A stretch of 64,000 bases of DNA from Eopsaltria australis (Eukaryota > Chordata > Aves > Passeriformes > Petroicidae), in assembly GCA_034509425.1 (NCBI GenBank), contig JAVTVJ010000076.1, positions 5,890,001 to 5,954,000 of the forward strand. The letters are read 5' to 3'. A program made the position numbers and the translations under genes. Under the pieces are notes generated by a model. That model saw only the letters and a list, made by a program, of their open reading frames with translations. It was not told the DNA's origin and ran no database searches. Below, piece by piece: positions 50,815-62,235 of the stretch. Numbering within the stretch: the first letter of the stretch is position 1; each line of letters begins with the position of its first letter.

Positions 50815-51255
50815 GGACTGCAAGCACTCATTTTCTGATCATGTCCTCCGGTGTCCCCAAGCTCTGGTGTCCCCAAGTTCTCCTCCAGAGACTTGACATC
50901 AATTCACTCATCACCCAGTCTGTATTGATCCTGTGGACTGCCCCAATCAAGATGCAGGACCTTGAATATGACCTTCTTGAACTCCATGGAGTTCACATGG
51001 ATCCACTTCTCAAGCCTGCCAAGGTCTCTCTGGATGCCACTCCTACCCTGAAGCTTGTCAGCTGCACCATTCAGCCTTGTGTCACCTGAAAATATGCTGA
51101 GGGTACACCCAGTCTCAAGGTCTACGTCATTAATACAGATACGGAACAATATCAGTTCCAGTATGGGAAGCGGAAGGTGTCCCTGTCCATGAGAGGAGTG
51201 ATAGACAAGATGATCTTTTAAAAGTCCCTTCCACCACAAACAATTCTACAATTCT
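50815..51255 (+). mobile_element. CR1 LINE with inverted 5' part
   Basis: From about 50815 to 51158 the plus strand is antisense CR1, including CACTCATCACCCAGTCTG, GATGCAGGACCTTGAATATG, CCTTCTTGAACTCCATGGAG, CTTCTCAAGCCTGCCAAGG and CTCTCTGGATGCCACTCC. From about 51159 to 51255 it is sense CR1 3' end: GAAGGTGTCCCTGTCCATGA, AAGATGATCTTTTAAAAGTC, CCCTTCCACCACAAACAATT and a short ATTCTACAATTCTGTG tail. Antisense upstream sequence followed by the sense 3' end is the product expected from twin priming during LINE integration. The antisense part carries a tandem duplication of a 16-bp unit (50849-50880). Frames of 82 and 111 codons here are remnants. Confidence 0.85.
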
Positions 51256-52070
51256 GTGTTTCTGTGAAACTTTTGTAAAGTACCTGAACAGTCAATATTA
51301 TATCTATGGAGAAAAATTCCTACTGACATATGCTTAGCACTAAGAGTATGGCAACTATGTATCATAAACAGAAAGCAGTAAATGAAATTGCTTATATCTC
51401 TGTCCAAAATGGTTGCCTGCATTTCTACATGATGCTGAAATAGATTCTTTAAAAATTTTTTGTGGCTTTTTTGTTAGTTTTTTTAAAATTATTACTAATT
51501 ATTTTCATTGTGGAGTCTTGTCTAGACCTGTTCTATACCTATCCTATCTAGTCCTGTCTATTCTATAGCAAGCAAATCTTTAGCAAAAAAAGAATTACTA
51601 GTTTTCATAAGAGTTTGACTCTGGAATCTTCATTCAGAGTATTTTCACTCTTCCAGGCTGACAGCAAATTTATCCTTACAATGGTTTTTGTAAGACGATA
51701 TTATATTATCCCCACTTCACTAGGGAACTTGGTCACCAGTGTTAGGGGGCATGCCCAAAAGTGCTGACCAGTTTTTATGTCTTATGTAAGAAGCTAAGAA
51801 AATTACTTTTTTTCCAGTTTTCTTAGCACTTTCCAGAAGTTTAATTCAAAGTAAAGTTCCCACTGATTTCAGTTTCAATTATCGACACTTTGGAGCACTG
51901 CAAATTGAACTTTAGCCATCTGAAACATATAACCCTGTCTATTTCCAGTACACACTACCTAAATGAGGTAGGGATCTTGTGATTATGTATGTAAAAACTG
52001 TCTCTGAATGGTTACATATGCCAGGGTGATTTCATGTTACATATTGTCTGTTGTCTGGTACATTCTACCT

Positions 52071-52091
52071 TTTCCTTTTTTTTTTTTTTTT
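52071..52091 (+). repeat. Poly(T) tract
   Basis: T-rich run (TTTTCC then about 16 T). Low complexity only. Confidence 0.7.
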
Positions 52092-55000
52092 ACACATTCT
52101 ACCATACTTATGATGCATTTTTGTTTGATTAGATGTAGGCAGGGTCTGAAGTAGGGTGGACAGTGATTTTATTATTAAGTTGGGGATTTTATTTGATTTC
52201 TTTTGACAACAACTTCCTGTTATTTGGTAATTTTGTGGTCATCTTCTGAGCGAGATTTTCAAAAATACTTAAGCAAGAAATGCATGTAAGTAATAGACAC
52301 TGAAAAGCAGTCATTTGTTTGCTGCTTCTTTTTAGGAAAACTTTGTAATTCACTCTGCTTTCCAGGAGGTTATGACAGGCTGCAAGATACATTTTCTTCT
52401 TTCTGCTGTTCATATTTGCCCCTTTGCTTTATCCTCTGGAGTGAGGTGTTTTTCTGTCTTTTTCTTGTTCTTTTCATATTTCAGAAAATTGTTTCTTCTT
52501 TCCTTTCTTATTGACTATAGAAAAATACAGAGGTCTTCTTTATTTGTTTCATGTAAAGTTCCTTGATGGTACTTTGCCCTAGAAGAATCATTTGGAGAAA
52601 AAGTGTCTTGCTTCCTCCACAAAGACAATATTCAAAAAGAGTAGTGATTATGGGCTGTGCTAAATGAAACATGCTGAATTCCCAGAGTATTTAGCTGATG
52701 ATACCTAGGAGAGTTTTATAAAAGATAGAGTTTATAGATGTTTTCAGAAGAATGAGGAAAAAGTACATATGGTATGTGGGCATCACACTTGGCAAAAATG
52801 AACCCTAAGATATATGAGATAGATGTACTAATACTTCTGATTTTTATGAATGCAACAGTTTAAGCTTCAGCAAAAGCAGAACAATCCTTTCTTTAATTTC
52901 AACAATAATGCCTCATAAATTACTTGAGGTAAACTTAAAAAAAACCCCAAACACACAACAACACCACAAATGTGCAATTGTAGACTGAATGGTCACTATG
53001 AGCCAATGCGACAAAGGGGTGTCAATGTAATCAGCATTTTAACAGGAAGTGGCACATGAGATATTTGTACAGTAATTTCAATTCTCATAAGAGGAATTCT
53101 TCTGAATAGTGACTTTTTTTCGATACAAAAATAACATTTTGGAAATCAGTAGGGTTTACCTTTTGTCTTTCAATGGCTCAGTCAATAGAGATGTCAAATT
53201 TAATTTATCTCATCATTCATGTACCACCTGCAGTTAGCAGAATTCAATCACCAAAAGTAAAAGGATTGGTGAAAATGATGGTTATTCTATGATATCAAAT
53301 AAACAAAAAAACTGCTATACTTCAGAGATATGTTGTGAAACAGTTATATTTTTTTTTTATTTATTTAGATGTAACCATAGATACAGAGAGAGGGTCTGCA
53401 CAGAGGCTTAATTAGGATTGGTCTGAAATAGTTGAGAAATTGATCATCACCTCACTCATAAAGGATTGCTCTGGAAGTGATATTCTGTGCACTCTGGAGG
53501 ACTAAATCATTGAGGTTTATTTCCTGCAGAGCCAAAGAGCCCTGTATTGATTGTCTTGGACTACCATTGCTGCTATAAGAAAATAGAAATCAAATCTTTT
53601 GTATAAACCAAACTGGCATTGATATTGAACTTCATTTAAAATTTTAATGTGTTACAGAATAAGCAACATTGGTGTTAAGATGATGCTGGCTTGACCATTT
53701 GGAAATTACGTAGCTTTGAAGGGACCTGGATACATTGCCAAGGAAATATTGGGAGAAAATTAGTATTTTCTCTATTCTCTGATCATTAATGGAGGAACTG
53801 GGTGTATTTCAGCAAAAACTGATTCACCCGTGCATGTATGAATTCAAAACCTGTTCTTTTTTTCTGATTCAAAAAATACCAGGCAAAGCAGTTCCAGTTT
53901 GGCTGAATTAAGAGCCAGGAGAAATCATCAGAGTCTTTAGATTTCATATAGATTTTATTTTGATACTCTCACATGGAAGCTAGCATCTAGTTAGGGCAAA
54001 ATATTTTTTCCACTTGTATGTTCCAGAGATAGAACAAAACAAGGTTACATTACCCAACCATCATACTGCTCCTTAGCACTTGGTAACATTTAATTTAAAA
54101 GAACAAATTAATTTGAAGTTAATATGCTAATTTTTTCACAAGTGAAATAATTAAAAAAAAAAATACTTTTTCTGATTTTTGCCCAGAATAACTCTGATTT
54201 TAAGAGAAAAAAAAGTCACTATTATTTTTTTGGAAATTAGAACTTCAGGGTTTACTCCAAAGAATGTGAAAACATATTAAAACCTTCAGATTTTAAACAG
54301 ATTTGTAGTCAATAATAATTAGATTGAGTGCAATAAATACTAAAGGGTTTATAATTCATAACTTCAATGTACCTCAGAATTTTCCAATGTCATAGGAAAG
54401 CGCAGTTTTTCTTCCCACTCTAAAATATCTACATCTGTAATTCCAAAACACTGTTACTGGCCTCGAATTCATCCCATCTCTTCTCATCTGACATGAGGCC
54501 TTGTGGAGCTATATTCCACCGCCTTTCATTAGCATGTTGTTTCTTTTTTTTCCCCAGAATTGTGTGCACTCATCACCAGGCCAGTGATCTCAATTGACTA
54601 AGTGAAAATGTGGTATAAATATGGTTAAATGTAAAACAATTACTTCACAGAATTATGAATAATTGTACCTATTTTGTGAAGATGAAAATATAGATTTCCA
54701 GAGATGACCCTGCAGTGCAGGTAAGAATAGATAGAAAGAAATTTTATGATCGTGGCTCAGGGGATATCAGCAAGATATGGTGGCCCTTAAAAGGGTTATG
54801 AAAGTAGAAATAAGATCAAGAAGCTGCAGCCTGCTGTGAAGGTTTCTGTAGCTTTCTCTTAAGACATACTCAAAAACTATCTTGAACTGTTCCATACAAT
54901 TTTGACAACAATTTCTTCATGTAACTGACAATTTAACATTTCCTTTAAGGAGCTCTGGCAATTCAAACACTACTAATAGCAGCCTGCAGGGTTTTATTTT

Positions 55001-58000
55001 CGTGTTAGAGATTTTGGAGATGACAAACATATATCATGGATCAAATCCTAAAATATAAGTCTGATTGGAGTAACTGTATTCCTGGAACAGCAGAACTGCA
55101 GACAAAGCTTAGTGCTGTCTGTGCATTGAATGACTGGAATACATTGGCTGTATACAACGTGTTGCTAAACATAATAATTTTTTTTGATTTTTGTATTCTC
55201 TCAATAATGATGTTCGCAAGCATCCATAATATTTAAAAAATTGCAGATTACATTCCAACATATGTATAGTCTATAGTTTTTTTGAACTTGGATGTTTAGA
55301 AAAAGGAAGAAATTATTAATGGCTCTCATGCAATTGCAATTTCTTAAGCTTGCACTTGTTCCTGATGCATATGTATCAGCAGGTGTAAAAAAACTTCAAG
55401 GCAGTCAGTTGTGCAGCTACCTTAACAGAATTTATTACAGTTAAGCAGAATTGATAAGGCTTCCTCTTTGCCTCAGTGCAATGAATGATAAGAACAGACA
55501 AAATTTTGGTAAGAAAGTAAACTGAAAACAGAATTAATGTTAGCTGCAGATAAGTTGTTCTGTTTAGCCCCCAAAATATTTGTATTTCATATTGCAGTAT
55601 ATCATCAGGGATGCTTGTGACTTTTATGTGCACCTTTCACCCTTTCAGAGAAATGATCAATAAGAATGGAATTTAAATAATAGAGTGATCTAGTATTCAA
55701 CAATTGTGATTGCTTGGTTTGACCTCTCTAAATTGGACAATAGATGTTATAAAATCTCTGTAAATACAGAAAATATTAAAGGAAAAAGAAATAAATTTTT
55801 AGAACTTGTTAGTCGATATAGATACTGCAGAAGCTTGCCATAAAGTTGATCCTGTGATTAATCTCTTAGTGTATGAAATGTGTACTTATTTCAGCCTAAA
55901 AATTTGTTACCATTTGATTTTGTGACATCATGCACTTAATATATAAGATGCTCCATTGGCTATTCTGTATTCTACATGCCATTTACTCATGTCCAACCCA
56001 ACTTTAATGCTTCCATTAGTATAAGCACTTGAATTTTTCTGTGGAAGGTGTAATTTCCACACTTTTAAATCAATGAGAATGTTTCTCTGAACCATCTCCA
56101 GCACCTTGACAACCTCTATGAGTTATAAACATAATATTTGAGTAGGAGTCCTGTAAGATAACTGATATATACATGCAATATTTATTATCTTAGCCACCAG
56201 AGCTTTTATTATTATTGTTATTTGTGGCATCGGCCACAAATTGGCTTGTAGTGATTTGATTTTGAGGTTATTCTGAGCATTTCATTCTAGAAGTACGGTC
56301 CACAGTTTTGGTACTTAGCAACACTGTTTTGACTTTAGTGACATTGAAAAACAATCTGTGGGGGTGAGGTGGTGTTGCATTTTCTTCTGACTCCTCAGGT
56401 AATTCAAGATTAGTGGTCTGATTATTGTGTCATTTAAATATCTTTTATGACTACAATTTTTTAAGGTCACTTTTAGATAATGTGAAATAGGTATTTGGCA
56501 TGACTAAGTACCTGGGACCCAAATAGAAAACCATCAGAGTAATATACAATCGTTATTCTTAATCATATTGCCAATTAACCACTCTTTCATTGATTTCAGT
56601 GTTCACAATGCATTTTGAAAAAGAAATGAAAGCTATTTAATTTTAATAGTGTTGCCTTTTTAAAACTTAAGAATACTATATCAGTATTTTTGTTTATATC
56701 AACCAACCTGATGACTGCATTAAAAAAAAGAAATATCCTTCTAAAATATCTAAGTTAAGAGCTACTTTCCATAACTCCATGCTGATTTGGATTAATTTCT
56801 TTCCTTTAATTATTAAGTACACTATCAGCATTTTTATATAATTCATGCCAGTTAACATGGCCTCATCTTCTTTTAGTACTTGAGTCCTAGCATTTATTTT
56901 TCAAAAGATTGGCATGTGGTTGATAGATTGGGAATTAAGTGCTTGAAACTTTTACTTTTCATTGACACAGCATCAACTTTGTTCCATGGGCCTTGAATTT
57001 CTAGTACTTCAAGGCTTGAAACGGCATCAGTAGACAAGACTTCTCCATGGATAATTTTTTTAAAACTGATGATTTAAAATTGTGCATCATGATTACTTTT
57101 GTTTATCAGTCTCCTTAGTTTATAATTTCTATGGCAAATATTTCTTCATAATCTAAGAAATGAGAAATTTTCATCTAGCTTCTGGGAAGTAAATTAAATT
57201 AATTTAAATCTTTCAAGTTTCTGACATCACAATTATTTTCATTAAATTTATATTCCTAAGGAATCTGTACAGAATCTCTCCATAGATAACTTTTGCTGTC
57301 TGGAATGCTTTCCATTACTCCCTCCTAGGATTTGCTTTTATGTCAGTTGTAACTGGAAATATGCTTCCTTTTTTTCTCTAGACATTATTCTCTGATATCC
57401 TGGTAACCAACATGATATTTAAGTTTGATCAAGATATGAATGTTGGAAAACTTACTGCAAAATGTACAGGCAAAAACTCCCTGTTCATTAGGTGGAAATA
57501 TTTTATTTCCTGATTCCCGTCTGTTGGTTTTTTATAGGTTTTCTTTTGCCAGCCTGGGTTTGTCTGCATATTGCCCTTACATCCTAATGTTATTCATACA
57601 AATAGTACCCTGTATTTAGGTTCTCAATCCAGATATAATAATCCACTTATAAGATTATGAAAGAACAGATGTCAGCATAGTGTAATTGTACATAACTTCA
57701 CAGGTGCAGAGGACTGTGAAGTGTCACAGAAGAGTCTTCAGAAATCAAATTAATAATCTGCAAAATAATGACAATATTCCTACTCTGCTCACTGCTGAGT
57801 AATACATAAGATAATACAGAGTCTGCTCAAAAAACTGTAACATACTTATGTCATTCTCTTCTGAAATAGAATCTGAAAAATAAAAAGCTTACATGCAGCT
57901 TTTGGAGTGGGTGTATCCTTATTCTGTCACCACTACTTTGACACTTAATGGAATGTTTTTTTCACAGAAAACCTTATTTTAAAAAGATTTCAGCCTCTTC

Positions 58001-58278
58001 TGCCAAAGGGGGTGAATTTTGTTTTCTGAATCTGCTCTTGAGCAAGACTGTCAGGCAGTTTGGAAGGTGTTCTGACTCTTCCAGTACTTCTTCCATGGCT
58101 TCCTCTCAATAGAAACCTCTTCAGTAGAATCTTTTGACACATCATTTTCCAAACCTTAAGAGAGCATTAAGTGGAACGTTTTCCAAAAGGGAGGCTGTTC
58201 CTATGGAAGTCTACTTAAATTATTGTGCTCATGAATTACCAGTTCATTCCAATAGGTTTAAAATGCACTGACCATTTC

Positions 58279-58284
58279 TTTATT
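58279..58284 (-). promoter_or_regulatory. Candidate polyadenylation signal
   Basis: AATAAA on the minus strand (TTTATT on plus), about 240 bases downstream of the stop codon of the 58.5-kb terminal exon. Position and strand suit a short 3' untranslated region. In A+T-rich DNA such hexamers are common, so this is only a candidate. An ATTAAA variant also occurs on the minus strand near 58453. Confidence 0.35.
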
Positions 58285-58522
58285 TTTTTTTCTTAAGGCA
58301 TTTCTTAAACATTTATGGAATTATTAGGCTTTAAAATCAATAAAAAGTGTTTCATTCTTGAAACAATGATGATTCTCAGCAGTATGAATTAATTGGATCA
58401 TATAGCCCATTTCTAAAACTGGAGAAATTTCACAACAAAAAATGTCAAATTTTAATTGAGTTGGATAGTGCTGTGTGTCATGGCTAATACGTTTAAGAAG
58501 TAACCCTTCCATCCTGCTATTG

Positions 58523-58686
58523 TCATGTCAGTCGATCCATCCTGGACTGGAATCGGTAATGGTGATACGCTAAAGGAGCATGGAACATTGCTAATACCAA
58601 AGTGACAGTCAGTGCACCATTGGCAATGAAATAATCATAGGGAAGTACAGTCACCCCAGCCAGGAAATCACTGAACGTGAGTCTTT
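58523..58686 (-). CDS. 3'-terminal coding exon, C-terminus of an unidentified membrane protein
   Basis: On the minus strand a strong splice acceptor (TTTTTTTCTTTCAG) ends at 58687, followed by 2 bases completing a split codon and 53 codons to a TGA at 58523-58525. The peptide begins RLTFSDFLAG and continues VTVLPYDYFIANGALTVTLV, then LAMFHAPLAYHHYRFQSRMD, and ends RLT. It has a hydrophobic stretch of about 25-30 residues and then a short basic tail (HHYR..SR..R), as in a final transmembrane helix with a small cytosolic or matrix tail. The open frame extends into the intron up to 58789, but that part is A+T-rich and random-looking, so the exon and not the ATG-started frame is the likely unit. 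Upstream exons should lie at higher coordinates or beyond the window; none is recognised. I do not recognise the family. A decayed processed copy is unlikely because a clean intron boundary is present. Confidence 0.62.
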
Positions 58687-60212
58687 CTGAAAGAAAAAAA
58701 GAGTTAAGAGCACTGTGTTTAGTGTTGTACACTTGTGAAGCAGTATTTTCTTCAAACATTATTTTAATTCTCTTTAATTGCTCAAACATTTAATTCAGGT
58801 TGGTTTAAAACACTAATTTTATTCAGGCAGGGTTTTTCAAAAAATTTCTTGGCTTCGAGGCTGTATCTCCAGGGGTAGCAGGTATGATTCTGGAGACCCT
58901 GGAGCCTAAGTAACACAGTTCCCAGGTGCTATCACTGACCCTTTATCATTTATGTTAATTCCTTATATTAAAAAGAGAAACACTTTAATTAATTCTTCAG
59001 GGAACAATATTAAAAGACTGAGGGAGAACTTGCCTTTTTTCTACCAAGTTAATAGGATATTGCTGGATCACAGGATGTTCCAGTCATTATTTCAGTTCCC
59101 ATGGCTGAAAAAAATTATATATAGATTAAATTGAGACAATCTGTCCTTCCTACTCCTTCCTGGAACATTTTTGTTTCTTTCTTTTTTATTCTGACATTGT
59201 TAGCCAAAATTAGGGTGGAGATAATTCATGCTGAGGCTGAAATCATTCACAACACAGTGTTGTAACCTACGTGGGTTAGTTCTGGCTGAGTTTAGAGCCA
59301 GGATGTAGAGAAACATGTTCTGCCTCTCAATACCAACCTGAGTTTGAAGCATTTCAAGAAGAGTTAGAGAGAGAGCAGCAAAGGGTTACAGATCTGATTG
59401 TCATGCAGCTTTCTTAAGAGGCAAGTATTTTTTTGTGTGTTCAACTATTTTGGAACTGTTGAAAATCAAAAAAGGAGTTTTACAGAGTGGGCATAGGGAA
59501 GACTGCATTACTAGAGAATGCCACTTCAAATCACTACATTGTTGATATCACCTTGACCTAGACATTCAAAGAAATTCCAGAAAATGGAAGCTGAATTTAG
59601 CTCCTTAAACATAGTCAGTACTTCAGCCAAACATCAAAGAATCCCTGAAGTTAGGGGTAGGCTATTTAAGGATAAATCTGAGAAGGCATTTAAGCATTTA
59701 TGCAGAGATTAAAGTCTTATGAGGAAATTGAGTGTCATAATCTTGAGGTTAGATGATAAAAAAGTATCCCATAATAGTGGTTTTTGTGAGGTTTTATTTT
59801 TTGTTTTTTATTATTATGTTTTGGCTTGATTTGGGTTTTTTTTCCTGCAGAATATTGGATTATTCTATCAGTTGGACATAATGAATGACATTAGGTGAAG
59901 AGGTGGTGATGATTGTAAGGCATGGTGATAGGGGTTTGTCCACTGCCAGTGTTTGTAGAATAGCTGGTAGAAGCTAAAGGCTATTTTGCTGACTTTCTGC
60001 CTTCAAACTTGTGACAAGTTTGTTATGAGCAAGCTGAAATACCATCCCTAAATACTATTATTTTGATGGTATTTCATCATATTAAGATTCTCTTTACACT
60101 TCAGGGTTATCTATCATTGCTCCTTATTTTTGTGCTGATGGGTATAGGCCAGCCAGTCCTGGTTCACCTCTAAGTATGAGGATAGTATTTCATTTTAAAC
60201 CAGGAAGACTTA

Positions 60213-60300
60213 AATCACAGAAATGTAGGACTGAAAAGGATAGCACAAGATCACTGCAAATTCCAGTCAACAGACTGAAAGCTTAGTTCAGGAGATCTAC
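60213..60300 (-). mobile_element. Possible ancient CR1 3' end, antisense
   Basis: AATCACAGAAATGTAGGACT followed by GAAAAGGATAG and ATCACTGCAAATTCCAGTC resembles the reverse-complemented 3' end of old CR1 elements (consensus-like AATCACAGAA, GGACTGGAAGGGACC, ATCATCTAGTCCAGTC). It is short and diverged. Alignment is needed to distinguish it from chance. Confidence 0.4.
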
Positions 60301-60605
60301 CAAAAAATTAATGAGAAATTCATTCATAAGTAGTAATGGAATTTATAAAGTTGTACAAAGATTAGGGAGATAAAAATAATGTTTTATGTGCCAGCAGAAA
60401 ATTTGTTAGATAAAGTATATTGCATCTCTGTGAAAGCGATGAAAGTGGTCCCAAAATATCTGACATATAATGCTTACAGAAATACATCACTTTAATTTTT
60501 GGGTTTCTTGCCTGAATAGTGAAGCCAACATCATCAGGTTTTTACCAGCCACACATTGGTCAGAATATGTAAGGAAGTAAGCTGAGAAAAGCAGTATTTT
60601 GAGAT

Positions 60606-60670
60606 CTTGCCAGTCTTAACCTGAAATTTTTGGGTTTTATCCTTGCCAGTCTTTCCTAACCTGAAGTTTA
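60606..60670 (+). repeat. 36-bp imperfect tandem duplication
   Basis: CTTGCCAGTC...TAACCTGAA is present twice, at 60606 and 60642, with small differences: the second copy has TTCC inserted and AAGTTTA in place of AAATTTT. It is local slippage or duplication in unique DNA. Confidence 0.65.
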
Positions 60671-62183
60671 TGGCCATATAATTTGCTTACTGCCTTTTGT
60701 GATAATATTGCTCAATGAAAAAAAAAATAATTGTACACATTCGTGATTAATTCTTTGTTTAAATTCTTTATCTTTTTGTAAGTTTCTATGGAACACTTGA
60801 AAATATCTACAAAAAAAAATTAACTCTGTGTCAGTCATACAAGGAAATACCATGATCACCTGCTTGTGAAAAAGAACAAATTTGTTGTCAAGTCATTTGT
60901 AATTCATTATGTATTTAATGAAAAAAAATCTGCTGAGACTCTCTAAATGAAAAGAAAAAAGTTACTTGCTTAAAAATTTTGCTAAATATTTAAGCATTTT
61001 TTGGCTAACTCTATTGCTGATACACATTAAATAATATTTCTAAAGAAGGACTGCACATCCTCGTATCTTTTTCAATAGTCAGATACCAGTGTACAATAAT
61101 CCTATAAGAAGAATTTCCCTGACCTTCACTGCTTATTTTCTGTCTATGATCGTAATTGTTGAATTATGTTTCCAATTTAACAACTACTTTGGCTAGTTCT
61201 TTTAAAAAAAGTTCAAATACTTCAGAACGATGAACTTAGTAATAATAATCAGTAAACATGACCATCCTTCATTAATTTAAAATACATTAATATTATCCTG
61301 GATAGATTGGAAAAATGAGAGACAAAACATATTTTAAAAGAAGCTTGTAGAAATGGATTGTTCTTCAATGATGGTAAAATGCAAGAAAATACAAATCACA
61401 AACTGCATTTTGCCCCTAGGAATTTCAAAAGATTATGATTAGAAACTGTAATGACTTTTTCCACTCTGGGTTCCATCTGGCAATTCTTTCATGATTGCTT
61501 AATTAATAAAATCACATTTATAAGAATAGTGCCATTCCTTAATCCAGTTCAAAAGTCTGATTACTTTTGAAATCAAATTGCAGTTTAATTTCAGAAATAG
61601 GTGGTAGAATTCTGCTTAACCCCTACTGAGTCAAGTTCAAATTGATTATTTTTAATTTCAAAAGGCCTCTGAGCAAAGCTCTCTCTCAGTAATTTAGCAG
61701 GTGAGGAAAAACCTGCAGCCAGTAATGGCAAGGATATATGAAAACCATGAGAAAAGGCAAGTGGCAAGTTTGACACATTCTGACAATTATTTTTACAAAA
61801 TAAGAATCTTTATAATTATAAATTTTCATTATACTTGCAAAAGCCTGAACCCACTCTGAAGTCTTGACTTAAGCCAACACCCATTAATAAAAAGTTCAGT
61901 ACAATGTTTTATTTCATTTTTGTTGGGATATATTTTGAACACTACATAAATCTCAAAAAGAGGTGTCTTTTTTAGGCTCATGATTGCCTTTGGCTAAGTG
62001 TTGAATAGTCCACCAAATGACTTAAAAGTGTAGAATTTCCCAGCAAATCTTTCAAAACCATTATATTACGAGAGTTGTTTTTTCCAGTACCAGAGACTTC
62101 ACATGAAGAAGTGCTGATACACTGATTTTTCACAGGATCTCAAAGTTCTTTGAATTTGCAAACTATTCAAGAAGAAAAAATAG

Positions 62184-62235
62184 AATAAAATAAAATAAAA
62201 TAAAATAAAATAAAATAAAATAAAATAAAATAAAA
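62184..62235 (+). repeat. (AATAA)n pentanucleotide microsatellite
   Basis: About ten perfect units of the AAAAT family. A-rich pentamers often grow from LINE or SINE poly(A) tails, but no element body is recognised upstream. The perfect array suggests it is polymorphic in length. Confidence 0.95.

Larger units (their letters stand above)
51256..58522. other. Long unique A+T-rich tract, possibly downstream of a minus-strand gene
   Basis: About 7.3 kb without a recognisable exon or dated repeat. A T-run occupies 52071-52091. The right-hand end includes the putative 3' untranslated region of the exon at 58.5 kb. A 66-codon frame at 55036 contains a hydrophobic stretch but no splice or family evidence. 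Confidence 0.58.

Noticed and set aside
50841..51239. Frames of 82 (+) and 111 (-) codons
   Set aside because: They are within the inverted CR1. The minus-strand frame is a reverse-transcriptase-region remnant of the LINE and not a host gene.
55036..55236. A 66-codon frame with a hydrophobic stretch
   Set aside because: The hydrophobic stretch is mostly Ile and Phe from T-rich codons. There is no splice evidence, and a 60-codon frame overlaps on the other strand.
58687..58789. Extension of the terminal-exon frame upstream to an ATG at 58789
   Set aside because: The open frame crosses a strong acceptor into sequence typical of intron. The exon boundary at 58686 explains the change in composition better than a single-exon 88-residue protein.
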